Shown here: piece after piece, positions 55,716 to 64,000 of the stretch
Position numbering within the stretch: the first letter of the stretch is position 1
Layout of the letters: every line of letters starts with the position of its first letter
Assembly (NCBI RefSeq): GCF_020164555.1
Contig: NZ_JAIQZB010000018.1
Location: 32,006 to 96,005 of the forward strand
Source: Salegentibacter lacus
GTDB taxonomy: Bacteria > Bacteroidota > Bacteroidia > Flavobacteriales > Flavobacteriaceae
Reading direction: 5' to 3'
Length of the DNA: 64,000 bases
Notes under the pieces: model-generated
What the model was told of the DNA's origin: nothing
The model's input: the letters and a program-made list of their open reading frames with translations, nothing else
The model's database searches: none
Made by a program: the position numbers and the translations under genes

Positions 55716-57308
55716 ATGAAAAACTTTCTTTACGCGATTTCCAGCGGACTCTTACTGGCGTTGGCCTGGCCTACTTATGGCTTCCCATTACTTTTATTCT
55801 TTGCTTTTGTCCCTCTACTCTATGCAGAATTCAAAGTAAGAAATTCTAAAAAGAAATACATAAAATGGAAGGTTTTCGGGTTGGCTTATTTAAGCTTTTT
55901 CCTCTGGAACCTTATTACGACATACTGGCTCTATTTTTCTACCGCATTTGGAGGCGCCTTTGCTGTCCTGGTAAACTCCCTGTTAATGGCGTTGGTATTT
56001 TTATTATATCATATTGTAGCAAAACGCACCGGATTTAGCGCGGCTTCAGCTTTTTTGATCAGTATCTGGATGGTATTTGAAAAACTCCACCTTGCCTGGG
56101 AATTTTCCTGGCCATGGCTAAATTTAGGAAACGCATTTTCTGAATTCCAAAACTGGGTGCAATGGTATGAATACACAGGAACTTTTGGTGGTACCCTTTG
56201 GATTTGGCTGGCTAATATCGCTTGCTTTAAAGCGGTATTACTTTACAGGGAATTTAAGGATAAAGATTTTATTTACCGCGGAATCTTCAAAATGGGAATG
56301 CTTATTTTAATCCCGATAGGGGTGTCTTACTTATTACTAAGTCAGATTGAAGAAAAAGGAGAAACTATGGAAGTGGTAATCCTTCAACCCAATATTAATC
56401 CTTATACCGAAAAATATAATACTAACGACACCCGAATTGGGGAACTATTACTGAAACTAAGCGAAGAGAAAGTCAGCAAAAACACTAAACTTATTGTAGC
56501 TCCCGAAACGGTTTTTGCCGATGGTACGGTTTTGCCAAATTTTGAACAATCTGAAGCCGCTTTTTTCGCAAGACAATTAATCAATCGCTATCCGCAAACC
56601 AATTTCCTTAGCGGAATTTCCTTTTACGAAAGATTCCAGGATCCAGGAAAAGTAAGAGAACAAAGCAATCAATTAGGCCCCAACGACTGGTATGACGATT
56701 ACAATTCGGCTTTTTTAATGAATTCGGAAGATAATCCACAGCTTTATCATAAATCTAAACTCGTGGTGGGCGTAGAGAATTTTCCTTACCAGGAAATCCT
56801 AAAACCAATTTTAGGAGATGTTATGATAGATCTGGGTGGCACGGTAGCAATGAAAACCACCCAGGAAGACCGGGAAGCTTTTGCCTTAAATAATAATTCG
56901 GCTACAGGACCAATAATTTGCTACGAATCCGTCTACGGAGAATATGTAACCGGATATGTAGAAAATGGTGCCGATTTTCTTAGTATTATCACCAATGATG
57001 CCTGGTGGGGAAATACGCAAGGCCATAAGCAGCATCTTAGTTATGCTAAATTACGTGCCGTGGAAACCCGTCGTGATATAGTGCGCAGCGCCAACACAGG
57101 GATCTCCGCATTTATCAATCAAAAAGGAGAAATCACCAAAAGTTTCGGTTATGAAAAACAAGGCAGCATTAAAGGTGATATCCACCTGAATTCAGAAAAA
57201 ACTTTTTATGTGAAATACGGTGATTATTTAGCGAGAATTGCGCAATTTTTAGCTTTGTTTATTTTTCTTTTTGCTGTGGTAAAATATAAGCGTACAAGAC
57301 CTTCGTAA
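55716..57308 (+). CDS. lnt: apolipoprotein N-acyltransferase
   Basis: 530 aa from ATG at 55716; a TTG two codons upstream is open but not needed. Seven or so membrane segments, then the nitrilase domain with the catalytic triad E264 (VAPETVFADG), K348 (HKSKLVVGVE) and C402 (IICYESVYGEY). Adds the third acyl chain to lipoproteins, fitting the many lipoproteins in this window. Confidence 0.94.
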   Translation: MKNFLYAISSGLLLALAWPTYGFPLLLFFAFVPLLYAEFKVRNSKKKYIKWKVFGLAYLSFFLWNLITTYWLYFSTAFGGAFAVLVNSLLMALVFLLYHIVAKRTGFSAASAFLISIWMVFEKLHLAWEFSWPWLNLGNAFSEFQNWVQWYEYTGTFGGTLWIWLANIACFKAVLLYREFKDKDFIYRGIFKMGMLILIPIGVSYLLLSQIEEKGETMEVVILQPNINPYTEKYNTNDTRIGELLLKLSEEKVSKNTKLIVAPETVFADGTVLPNFEQSEAAFFARQLINRYPQTNFLSGISFYERFQDPGKVREQSNQLGPNDWYDDYNSAFLMNSEDNPQLYHKSKLVVGVENFPYQEILKPILGDVMIDLGGTVAMKTTQEDREAFALNNNSATGPIICYESVYGEYVTGYVENGADFLSIITNDAWWGNTQGHKQHLSYAKLRAVETRRDIVRSANTGISAFINQKGEITKSFGYEKQGSIKGDIHLNSEKTFYVKYGDYLARIAQFLALFIFLFAVVKYKRTRPS

Positions 57309-57414
57309 AGCTTTCTATTCTTTTTGTTAATTTTTTCCATCGAGGAAAAACGTCTGCATTCCTGTAGCTTTAATGTTGGGTAGAATAAAAAATCTAATTA
57401 TATCAAACCTTTTT

Positions 57415-57602
57415 CTTTTTTGCATGTATTCCTCTCACTACGTTCGTCGGATACAAAAAAAGAAACAAAAAAGTCTAGGCTTACGAAACTTTATCTAAAT
57501 TTATCATTCGACACCTAAATTTTAGGAACTCGCCCGATTACCATCGGACTCAAACAGCCTAAAATTTTACGCTTGTCTCATTTCAAATTTGATGATAAAT
57601 TT
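57415..57602. repeat. structured intergenic element 2
   Basis: CTTTTTTGC (57415-57423) is followed by AAAAAAAGAAACAAAAAA (57455-57472), the 18-base motif of element 1. Next come a palindrome CCTAAATTTTAGG (57514-57526) and an inverted repeat AAATTTATCA / TGATAAATTT (57497-57506, 57593-57602). It fills the 330-nt gap after lnt; I see no gene there. Confidence 0.6.
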
Positions 57603-57638
57603 TCGATAGGCCGAAAGAAAAATAACTAATTACTTTAA

Positions 57639-59033
57639 CTATTGGCCGCGGAAAAATATGACAGTACTTAAGGTTTTCAGTATAATATTCAAGTCGAGAA
57701 AGATACCACGGTGTTTAATATAATAGAGATCATACTGAAGTTTCACCAGGCTATCGGTGTGTCCATTTCCATAATCGGCTTTTACTTGCGCCCATCCGGT
57801 TAGTCCGGGTTTTACCACGTGGCGGGTTTCATAAAAGGGGATCATTTCAGATAATTCATCAACAAAAACCGGTCTTTCCGGTCTTGGTCCTATCAGGCTC
57901 ATTTCACCCTTTAAAACATTATAAAATTGTGGGATTTCATCTAAACGCGACCTTCTTAAAAACTTTCCGAAGCTAGTAGTTCGCAAATCATTCTTTTCGG
58001 CATATTGCGGACCGTTTGGCTCAGCATCTTTCGCCATAGTCCTCAACTTTATAATCTTAAAAACTTCCCCATATTTCCCAACTCTTTCCTGCCCATACAA
58101 AAGCGAACCCCGGTTTCCAAGAGCGTTAGCTATTAAAACGAAGGGGACTATCAGGACCAAAAATGCCAGGCCTAACAAGGCGATGATAACATCAAATATT
58201 CTAAAGAAAATTTGGTAAAATTTATTCTGGTTGCTTCGGCTAAAAGGAAAATACCGGTAAAAATCCTTATCTACGTGCTGCACTGGGATTCGCTGGGTAA
58301 TCTCCTCATAAACCTGGGTATAATCCTTAATAGGAAATCCCGCTTTCAGCAACACACTTAGTTGATTGTATAATGGCAACATCAAACCTTTCTTGTATCC
58401 ACTCGCCACCACAATTTCGTTGATATGATGCTCCTTAATGGCTTCTGTTAGATCTTTAACCTCAAACCTAATCAACATATCTTCATCAATTTCTGAGGAG
58501 ATACGGTCTTCAGTTTTAATATAACCCACCACCATATAATTGGGGTCAGATTTCTGAAGATCGGAACTAATAAGGTTGATATCGAAGGAATTACCAACTA
58601 CAAGGACGCGCTTATAAAATCGCGGGGAAGAAATTAAAGTGATATAAACAAGACGCCATAATAACAGCGGAATTAAAATAGCCAGGAAGAAAAAGAGAAT
58701 TTGCAAACGATTTTCCGGAAGGCTGGGTGTTAATATCGGGGTAAGCATATAGAATAAAACCGTAGCCCCTGAACTTAATATTGAATTCTGTAAAACGCTA
58801 TCAAAATTGGAAGCCTTTTGAAGATCGTAAAGCTCAAAAATACTGGCGAAAAGATTAAAATAGAGGAGTAAAACCAGGGTCCAATTCCAGTTTTGGGAGT
58901 CTATTCTAAAATAATCGAATTCAAAGATAATCCCTATCAGACTAAGGCAGATTAGAATACAAACCGAGTCTAACAAACGTAGTAATACCTTACGCTCAGA
59001 GATTTCAAAATGTACAAGTGGCCTTTGGGACAT
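57639..59033 (-). CDS. exopolysaccharide sugar-1-phosphate transferase
   Basis: 464 aa. Four or five N-terminal membrane helices, a central nucleotide-binding-like domain (RVLVVGNSFDINLI), another helix (about 272-300), and the C-terminal bacterial sugar-transferase domain (RSRLDEIPQFYNVLKGEMSL, GPRPERPVF, KPGLTGWAQV). WbaP/WcaJ-type initiator that loads undecaprenyl phosphate with the first sugar of a surface polysaccharide. Last gene of the minus-strand polysaccharide cluster. Confidence 0.92.
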   Translation of the reverse strand: MSQRPLVHFEISERKVLLRLLDSVCILICLSLIGIIFEFDYFRIDSQNWNWTLVLLLYFNLFASIFELYDLQKASNFDSVLQNSILSSGATVLFYMLTPILTPSLPENRLQILFFFLAILIPLLLWRLVYITLISSPRFYKRVLVVGNSFDINLISSDLQKSDPNYMVVGYIKTEDRISSEIDEDMLIRFEVKDLTEAIKEHHINEIVVASGYKKGLMLPLYNQLSVLLKAGFPIKDYTQVYEEITQRIPVQHVDKDFYRYFPFSRSNQNKFYQIFFRIFDVIIALLGLAFLVLIVPFVLIANALGNRGSLLYGQERVGKYGEVFKIIKLRTMAKDAEPNGPQYAEKNDLRTTSFGKFLRRSRLDEIPQFYNVLKGEMSLIGPRPERPVFVDELSEMIPFYETRHVVKPGLTGWAQVKADYGNGHTDSLVKLQYDLYYIKHRGIFLDLNIILKTLSTVIFFRGQ

Positions 59034-59052
59034 AGCTTACCTACTTAGGGGT

Positions 59053-59081
59053 TAAAGATAGAATTTTTTTGATTTATTCAA
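59053..59081 (-). promoter_or_regulatory. possible promoter of the sugar-1-P transferase gene
   Basis: On the minus strand: TTG, 18-nt spacer, TATCTTTA, one mismatch to TAnnTTTG, 19 nt before the ATG. Confidence 0.45.
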
Positions 59082-59121
59082 TTTCTAATAGAGGAAAATA
59101 AGGGTGGATTTTAAATTAGAA

Positions 59122-59163
59122 GCAAGAGACAAGAGGCAAGAGACAAGAGGCAAGATTCAAGAC
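59122..59163. repeat. 14-bp tandem repeat
   Basis: Two exact units of GCAAGAGACAAGAG (59122-59135, 59136-59149) and a degenerate third (GCAAGATTCAAGAC). Non-coding; in the 308-nt gap between the sugar-1-P transferase and the next glycosyltransferase gene. A palindrome TTTTCGTTT gc AAAACGAAAA follows at about 59204-59225. Confidence 0.7.
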
Positions 59164-59235
59164 CAAATATAAAAGCTCCTCACCTTTTTTAAAGGGGAGG
59201 TGGATTTTCGTTTGCAAAACGAAAAGACGGAGGGG

Positions 59236-59292
59236 TTCTAACATGGTATTACTTTATAACAGCCTAGATCCTGAAACAAGTTCAGGATGACG
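59236..59292. repeat. palindromic intergenic repeat, copy B
   Basis: TTCTAACATG, 20 nt, then AGATCCTGAA acaag TTCAGGATGACG; hairpin at 59268-59288. Same ends and spacing as copy A at 48921. Confidence 0.7.
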
Positions 59293-59341
59293 CATTATCA
59301 TCTTTTCAGACAGGCTAAAGGAACGACATATTTCAAAAACC

Positions 59342-60358
59342 TCAATCAGAAAGCAAAACATCCTTCCAATCCTGTTTAACTATTTCCCAATCGAATTTTT
59401 CTGCCTGAACCCGGGCATTTTGACTTCGATTTTCAGCTAAAACAGGGTTCTGCAGCATTTTTTTTATGGCACCTAGCATTTCGACTTCATCATCCGGCGG
59501 CACCAAGAATCCGGTGTTTTTATGCTGAAGCAAATAAGGAATTCCTCCAACATTGGTGGAAACTATTGGTAATCCAAGCGCCATTGCTTCTATTAAACTA
59601 ACTGGGGTATTATCTATGTTAGTGGTATTGAGAAACATGTCATATTCTTTTGAAAGTAAGATCCATTCCGGTTTAGTAAGTTTTCCGGTAAATTTAACCG
59701 GTAGATTATTTTTTTCAGCATAATCTACACATTGTTGAAATGAATCATCTTTTACAGGACCTACCATACAAAGTTCAGCTTCGGGATATTCTTTTAAAAA
59801 CTCTTCCAAAACCTTTAAGGTAAGCATCGGATTATAAATTTCAGCAAATGCGCGTACCCAAAGCAGTTTTGGTTTTAAAACTTTTCTGGATTTAAAAGGA
59901 TAATCTTTCAGAAAAATAGAATTCGGAATATATTTAAGATTAGTATATCCTGCTTGCTGAAATACTTCAAAAAGGTAGCGTGAAGGCGCAATATTCAGTT
60001 TTGCATTTTTAAATAAAGAAGCAGATAATTGAGGATTCTTTTTTAATCTCAACGGAAGATCACCCCCGTGGAGAAGCAGAATATAATCAAGCTGTAAATT
60101 TCTACACAGTTGGGCTGTGAGCACAGCATACCAGAAATTTCGGGTACTATAAGTATCAATTAAAACATAATCTGCCCAGGATTTATTCTTAATTATAGAA
60201 GTTAACATTTCAGATAACCTCAGCACCTGGTTTTTATGAGAAGAAGAGGTTTTCACCTCAAAACCTTCATTTCTAAATAATGGAGATAATTTATCTACAG
60301 AGGTTGGCGCCCCGCCCCGGTCTTCCAGTTCATTGCCAATATAAAGCAGGTTCTTCAT
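59342..60358 (-). CDS. GT4-family glycosyltransferase
   Basis: 338 aa, GT-B fold. The N-terminal LLYIGNELEDRGGAPTSVDKL is the acceptor-side start; the C-terminal donor site has NTTNIDNTPVSLIEAMALGL then NVGGIPYLL, the EX7E-type region of GT4. Same length and strong similarity to the gene at 60445, so the two are paralogues, probably from tandem duplication. It adds a sugar in polysaccharide assembly; donor unknown. A TAATTTTG box lies at 60393-60400. Confidence 0.9.
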   Translation of the reverse strand: MKNLLYIGNELEDRGGAPTSVDKLSPLFRNEGFEVKTSSSHKNQVLRLSEMLTSIIKNKSWADYVLIDTYSTRNFWYAVLTAQLCRNLQLDYILLLHGGDLPLRLKKNPQLSASLFKNAKLNIAPSRYLFEVFQQAGYTNLKYIPNSIFLKDYPFKSRKVLKPKLLWVRAFAEIYNPMLTLKVLEEFLKEYPEAELCMVGPVKDDSFQQCVDYAEKNNLPVKFTGKLTKPEWILLSKEYDMFLNTTNIDNTPVSLIEAMALGLPIVSTNVGGIPYLLQHKNTGFLVPPDDEVEMLGAIKKMLQNPVLAENRSQNARVQAEKFDWEIVKQDWKDVLLSD

Positions 60359-60444
60359 ATATAGATACTTTTAAACCTATGTCGAAAACCGACAAAATTA
60401 TAATCTTTTTGTTAGTAATTTTGGGGTCTACCTTTCGGCTGGCT

Positions 60445-61461
60445 TTATGAATTGAGCACCCTGTTCCAATCGGTTTTTACTTTCTCCCAGGCAAAAGCTT
60501 CAACTTTCTCACGGGCATTTTTAGTAAGTGAACGTGCTTTTTCAGATTGCTTTATCAGTTTATCGATTTCAGCAGCCATAGTTTTAGCATCATTAGACGG
60601 TACAAGAACTCCGTCGGAATCATTTTTAATCAGCACCGGCATCCCGCCTACGTTGGTGGAAACAACTGCCAGTCCCAGGCTCATTGCTTCTATCACGCTA
60701 ATCGGTGTATTATCAATATTCGTGGTATTGATAAAAAAATCATAGTTTTTTGAAAGTTTTGCCCAGGCTTTTTTCTTAAGTTTCCCTGTAAATTTAAGAT
60801 TGAGCTGATGTTTTTCAGCAAACTTTTTGCAGGTTTTCATGGTTCCGTCTTTATCGGGACCTACCATACAAAGTTCAGCATTGGGGTAATCTTTTTTCAA
60901 AAGTAATAAGACCTCCAAAGCCATTACCGGATTGTAACGTTTTTGAAATCTTCTTACCCATAATAATTTCGGCTGAAAATCCTCACGTATTTTAAATGGA
61001 TAATTTTCCATTTGAATCGCATTGGGAATAATCTGGGTGTTATAAAAACCTTCATCTTTAAAAATATCGTATAAAAACTTAGAAGGCGCTATATTGACTT
61101 TTGCTTTTCCGAAGAGACTCTGACTGTATTTTTTTGTGGCGCTTAAACGTTCCGGCAGGTTGCCACCGTGGAGAATGGGAATATATTCTAAATTGTAAGC
61201 CTGGCAGGTTTTAGCCACCAGGTAAGCATAGTAAAAATTCATTGCCCCATAAGTATCTATAAGAACAATATCAGTGGTTTTATGATAGCGAACAATAAGC
61301 CCGAGCATTTCGATTAAGCGTAGGGCCTTATTGCTTCGGGTAGAAGCCGTTTTCACCTTATAACCTTCCTTGCGTAACATTTTACTAAAAAAAGAGATAT
61401 AGGTAGCCGTAAAGCTGTTAATCTGTAAGTCGTTTCCTATGTATAGGAGGCTTTTTGTCAT
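60445..61461 (-). CDS. GT4-family glycosyltransferase, paralogue
   Basis: 338 aa. LLYIGNDLQINSFTATYISF, RLSATKKYSQSLFGKAKVNI and NTTNIDNTPISVIEAMSLGL align with the neighbour at 59342. The start overlaps the end of the Wzy-like gene by 44 nt. The start is supported by the shared LLYIGN beginning, so the overlap is real and translation is probably coupled. Confidence 0.9.
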   Translation of the reverse strand: MTKSLLYIGNDLQINSFTATYISFFSKMLRKEGYKVKTASTRSNKALRLIEMLGLIVRYHKTTDIVLIDTYGAMNFYYAYLVAKTCQAYNLEYIPILHGGNLPERLSATKKYSQSLFGKAKVNIAPSKFLYDIFKDEGFYNTQIIPNAIQMENYPFKIREDFQPKLLWVRRFQKRYNPVMALEVLLLLKKDYPNAELCMVGPDKDGTMKTCKKFAEKHQLNLKFTGKLKKKAWAKLSKNYDFFINTTNIDNTPISVIEAMSLGLAVVSTNVGGMPVLIKNDSDGVLVPSNDAKTMAAEIDKLIKQSEKARSLTKNAREKVEAFAWEKVKTDWNRVLNS

Positions 61462-62779
61462 CTACTATATATAATAGGGCCAATCCATAAACGAAAGCCG
61501 GCAGGGCAATTCGCATAGCCGAATGATTAATGGTTAAAAACCAAAATGCTAAGAACGCCAAAAAATAATAATTGTTCTTAAACTTTGTCCAGAAAATTAT
61601 GGGTACTAAGATAAGAATTAGAATTGCAACCAGACCTAAAAGCCCATGTTCTGAGAGCATCCGACTTATTTCATTATGGCTGGCAATTTCCACACCCATA
61701 TTTTCCTCTCTGTATTCTTTCCCCTTACCAACCCCGATTCCTATTACCGGATGATGTATAAAAGCCTCTAACTCGGTAGTGACAAGCTCAACCCTTCCGG
61801 TAGTAATATCTCCCTTCAATTTTCCCGCCGCATCCTGATTACTATACCTGTTGCTTAACAAGCCACCTGTTTGAATAAGAGAAAAGAACCATATTCCAAG
61901 GGTTGCAAGTCCTAGAATAACAATTTTTAAATTTAGATTTGCCTGTGCTTTTGATCCTTGTTTATAATAATAAATGATTATAAAAGCTATTACACACACC
62001 ACTGCCGTAAAAACTCCCCCTCGGGAAAAAGTTATTAAAGCCCTATAACCTATCATCCCCAACAAAACCAAATCTATAATATTAATTAGTTTATGTTTTA
62101 TTGTAAACAGTCTGGTAGCCACCAGAAAAGCTCCCATCCCCATAACTGTTGAAATTTGGTTCGGACCATACCCACCTGTTGCAGCGTAATTTGCCTGTAA
62201 ATTAATCTTAACATCATTCATACTTGGTGTATAGAGATACAAGAAAAACATCTGAGCCAGTAAGGGTAGGAGTAGCATCATGATGACTCTTTGAAAATCT
62301 TCCTTTGTAATCTTTTTATAATAACAGTATAATGCTGAAACACCCAGGGCCACAGGGCCACTAAGATTAAAGGCTATCTGGTTTCTAAATTCAGCCTGAT
62401 AACTCATTGTTATACTTGCCACAACAATACCTGGGATAAGAATTAAAAGATAAGTCCAAAATGGTATGGTTCGGGAAGATGTTCCTTTAAAAAACATACC
62501 AATAACCAGGAAAACGATCACCATGTATTTCCCGGTCTCATAAAAGACCATCCCATCGGTTTGCCTAAAAAAAACCTCAGCTCCCGCTATATATGCCGCG
62601 GCCATTAAGGCTTCATTATTGCGATTTTCTTTAATTATGATGAGGAAAGTAAAATATATCAGTACTCCAAGCAAAATAAACTGTGAGGCAGGCCTATAAA
62701 GATAAATAGCCATTGCTATCCCAAAATGAATGAGAAGCAACTCAATATAATTGTATTTGTATCTACTTTTAAGAGTCAT
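61418..62779 (-). CDS. O-antigen polymerase/ligase-like membrane protein
   Basis: 453 aa, about 11-12 membrane segments. A large periplasmic loop with TTGRVELVTTELEAFIHHPVIGIGVGKGKEY is the Wzy/WaaL (O-antigen ligase superfamily) signature. Polymerises or attaches polysaccharide repeat units. Sequence cannot tell polymerase from ligase; the cluster context favours a Wzy polymerase. Confidence 0.87.
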   Translation of the reverse strand: MTLKSRYKYNYIELLLIHFGIAMAIYLYRPASQFILLGVLIYFTFLIIIKENRNNEALMAAAYIAGAEVFFRQTDGMVFYETGKYMVIVFLVIGMFFKGTSSRTIPFWTYLLILIPGIVVASITMSYQAEFRNQIAFNLSGPVALGVSALYCYYKKITKEDFQRVIMMLLLPLLAQMFFLYLYTPSMNDVKINLQANYAATGGYGPNQISTVMGMGAFLVATRLFTIKHKLINIIDLVLLGMIGYRALITFSRGGVFTAVVCVIAFIIIYYYKQGSKAQANLNLKIVILGLATLGIWFFSLIQTGGLLSNRYSNQDAAGKLKGDITTGRVELVTTELEAFIHHPVIGIGVGKGKEYREENMGVEIASHNEISRMLSEHGLLGLVAILILILVPIIFWTKFKNNYYFLAFLAFWFLTINHSAMRIALPAFVYGLALLYIVDDKKPPIHRKRLTD

Positions 62780-62785
62780 TAAGTC

Positions 62786-63844
62786 CTACAAATTATTATA
62801 AAAATTGGAGAGCACCGGTAATAAAGCCTCTTTAGAGTAAGTCTTTTTAAGCCTTTTATGTAATCGATAAGCATCTTTTTTTCTTTTATCTACATTATGA
62901 AAATAAAACCTTATTGCCTTTCCCAGAGCTTTCGGATTGCTCGGAGGTACAAGTAATGCTGCATCATCAACCACCTCCCGACACTGCCCCACCTCAGTGC
63001 AAACAACCGGAAGTCCTGCCAAAGCATATTCCAACAAAGCCAAAGGAAGCCCTTCTGATCGGGAACTTAGAACTCCAAGATCCGCCTGTTCTAATAGACC
63101 AAATACATTGGGGGTACTACCATAATGAAATATTTTTTTACCGGATTTAGTTATCTCCTTCTTTAGCGCTTGAGAGTAGTTGGAACCCGGATCGACGCCG
63201 ATCAAATGTAGGCTTATTTCCTCTATGCTCAGAATTTCAAAGGCCAATAGCAAGTTTAGATGATCCTTCTGGGGTCTCAGATTAGCAACACAAACTATTT
63301 TAAAATCAGTAGGATCGCCTTTTAGTTTTAATCCGGAATCCACTTCTTTAGAAGGCACAATAAAGTTATTGAGTTGTATTACTTTATCGGAACTCAATTC
63401 CCTTTTTGCCCAGGCCTTCAGATCATCATTTACACTAATTATACCATCAAAATACCGGGATAGGGGTTTTAAAAATTTAACATCTCGCTTCTCCAATTCT
63501 TCCGATTCCCCGTAATGATCATGCCAAACCAGTTTTATATTCAAACCCGAAAGCTTCAACAATACTCCCCAAAACCAGGAAGTGCCGTGCGCATGCACCA
63601 GATCTATCTGTTCCTTTTTTATGAAAGTCGTCAACTTCCAAAAAGCTCTCAAATCAAAACTATGTTTTTTGTTTAAGAAACAAAACCCTACCTCGTCATC
63701 CAATTCCTCCTTTAGCATTCCTTCATCTCTGGTGCAGCATAAATATGAGGCCTCTACCTCTCCCTCCAGCGAATTTGCGAGGTTTAGCGCCACCCGCTCA
63801 GCTCCGCCGGGGGTTAGGGTATCTATTAATTGCAGTACTCTCAA
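62786..63844 (-). CDS. GT4-family glycosyltransferase
   Basis: 352 aa, start codon TTG (RVLQLIDTLTPGGAERVAL is the usual GT4 start; no nearby ATG). Donor-site motif SRSEGLPLALLEYALAGLPVVC and acceptor-side HAHGTSWFWG. Separate from the two paralogues. Ends 6 nt before the Wzy-like start; co-transcribed. Confidence 0.9.
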   Translation of the reverse strand: MRVLQLIDTLTPGGAERVALNLANSLEGEVEASYLCCTRDEGMLKEELDDEVGFCFLNKKHSFDLRAFWKLTTFIKKEQIDLVHAHGTSWFWGVLLKLSGLNIKLVWHDHYGESEELEKRDVKFLKPLSRYFDGIISVNDDLKAWAKRELSSDKVIQLNNFIVPSKEVDSGLKLKGDPTDFKIVCVANLRPQKDHLNLLLAFEILSIEEISLHLIGVDPGSNYSQALKKEITKSGKKIFHYGSTPNVFGLLEQADLGVLSSRSEGLPLALLEYALAGLPVVCTEVGQCREVVDDAALLVPPSNPKALGKAIRFYFHNVDKRKKDAYRLHKRLKKTYSKEALLPVLSNFYNNL

Positions 63845-63853
63845 TTTTTGATA

Positions 63854-64000
63854 TTATATTCTTTTATCGTCAACCTGAGACCTGTGATAAAAAAAATTAC
63901 CTAGCGTAGGATTTTGACGTAATTTTATTGGTAAATATAATGAACCACGAGTTAACCGATATAAGTATAGTGTTTTCATACCTGTTCCTGAGTATGGTTT
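63854..64000 (-). CDS. possible C-terminal end of an upstream gene
   Basis: A frame stays open from the window edge for 48 codons (…LYLYRLTRGSLYLPIKL…) and stops with TAA 9 nt before the GT4 start. The spacing fits the preceding gene of the cluster, but I recognise no family and the two other minus-strand frames are not excluded. Confidence 0.25.
   Translation of the reverse strand, partial: KPYSGTGMKTLYLYRLTRGSLYLPIKLRQNPTLGNFFYHRSQVDDKRI

Noticed and set aside
59122..59163. Tandem repeat considered as CRISPR remnant
   Set aside because: The units are 14 bp, directly adjacent with no spacers, and no cas genes are present.
61418..61461. Frameshift suspected between the Wzy-like gene and the next glycosyltransferase
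   Set aside because: Both proteins are complete at their ends by family comparison, so it is a true overlap.

Overview
The window looks like a chromosomal segment of a marine-type Flavobacteriaceae (Bacteroidota). The evidence is an AT-rich composition, promoters of the Bacteroidota type (TTG, about 17-23 nt, TAnnTTTG), almost no Shine-Dalgarno sites except one very strong one at rpsU, and many families typical of the group (DUF4369, DUF2851, DUF1343/NamZ, S1/P1 nuclease, SprB-like repeats). A genus such as Gramella or Salegentibacter is a guess. I see no phage, insertion sequence, CRISPR array or rRNA operon.

Layout. 1-8.3 kb: end of an AlkB-like gene, S1/P1 nuclease, a five-gene operon (SPFH protein, small membrane protein, alpha/beta hydrolase, Arc-like ribbon-helix-helix protein, HAD phosphatase), a DUF819 membrane protein, a DUF4369 lipoprotein and an OFA-type MFS transporter. 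8.4-12 kb (minus strand): tRNA-Thr, a small conserved protein, and an idi-PTPS-bcp operon, then an OmpA-domain protein. 12-17.3 kb: prfC, an AgcS symporter, a Ppx/GppA phosphatase and a DUF3467 protein. 17.4-32.6 kb (minus strand) is the core gene-expression block. In transcription order it is rpsU, xerC-like, hpf, then tRNA-Thr/Tyr/Gly/Thr, tuf, tRNA-Trp, secE, nusG, rplK, rplA, rplJ, rplL, rpoB, rpoC. 32.6-43 kb: an acyl-CoA dehydrogenase with a fossil copy of its 3' end, a helix-hairpin-helix protein, two long AgcS symporters carrying a SprB-like and an inserted lipoyl-like domain, a PspC-like protein, DUF2851, an SGNH lipoprotein and small secreted/membrane proteins. 43-54.3 kb: a CBS-type PLP enzyme, a LolC/E-like permease, NamZ-like lipoprotein, small proteins, a methyltransferase, a metzincin-like lipoprotein, recQ, and a kdsD-tatC-AhpD-like-lptB operon. 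54.3-57.6 kb: pssA and lnt flanked by structured intergenic DNA. 57.6-64 kb (minus strand): an exopolysaccharide/O-antigen cluster (sugar-phosphate transferase, three GT4 glycosyltransferases, a Wzy/ligase-like protein) that continues past the window.

The genes form several functional groups: transcription/translation (rpsU to rpoC, prfC), envelope and LPS biogenesis (kdsD, lptB, lnt, pssA, LolC/E-like, polysaccharide cluster), and sodium-coupled amino-acid uptake (three AgcS proteins). The most unusual items are the two domain-inserted AgcS symporters, the rpsU leader made almost only of a full anti-SD complement, the terminator superposed on the tRNA/tuf operon start, the decayed acyl-CoA dehydrogenase tail, a RecQ without its zinc cysteines, and two families of palindromic intergenic repeats.
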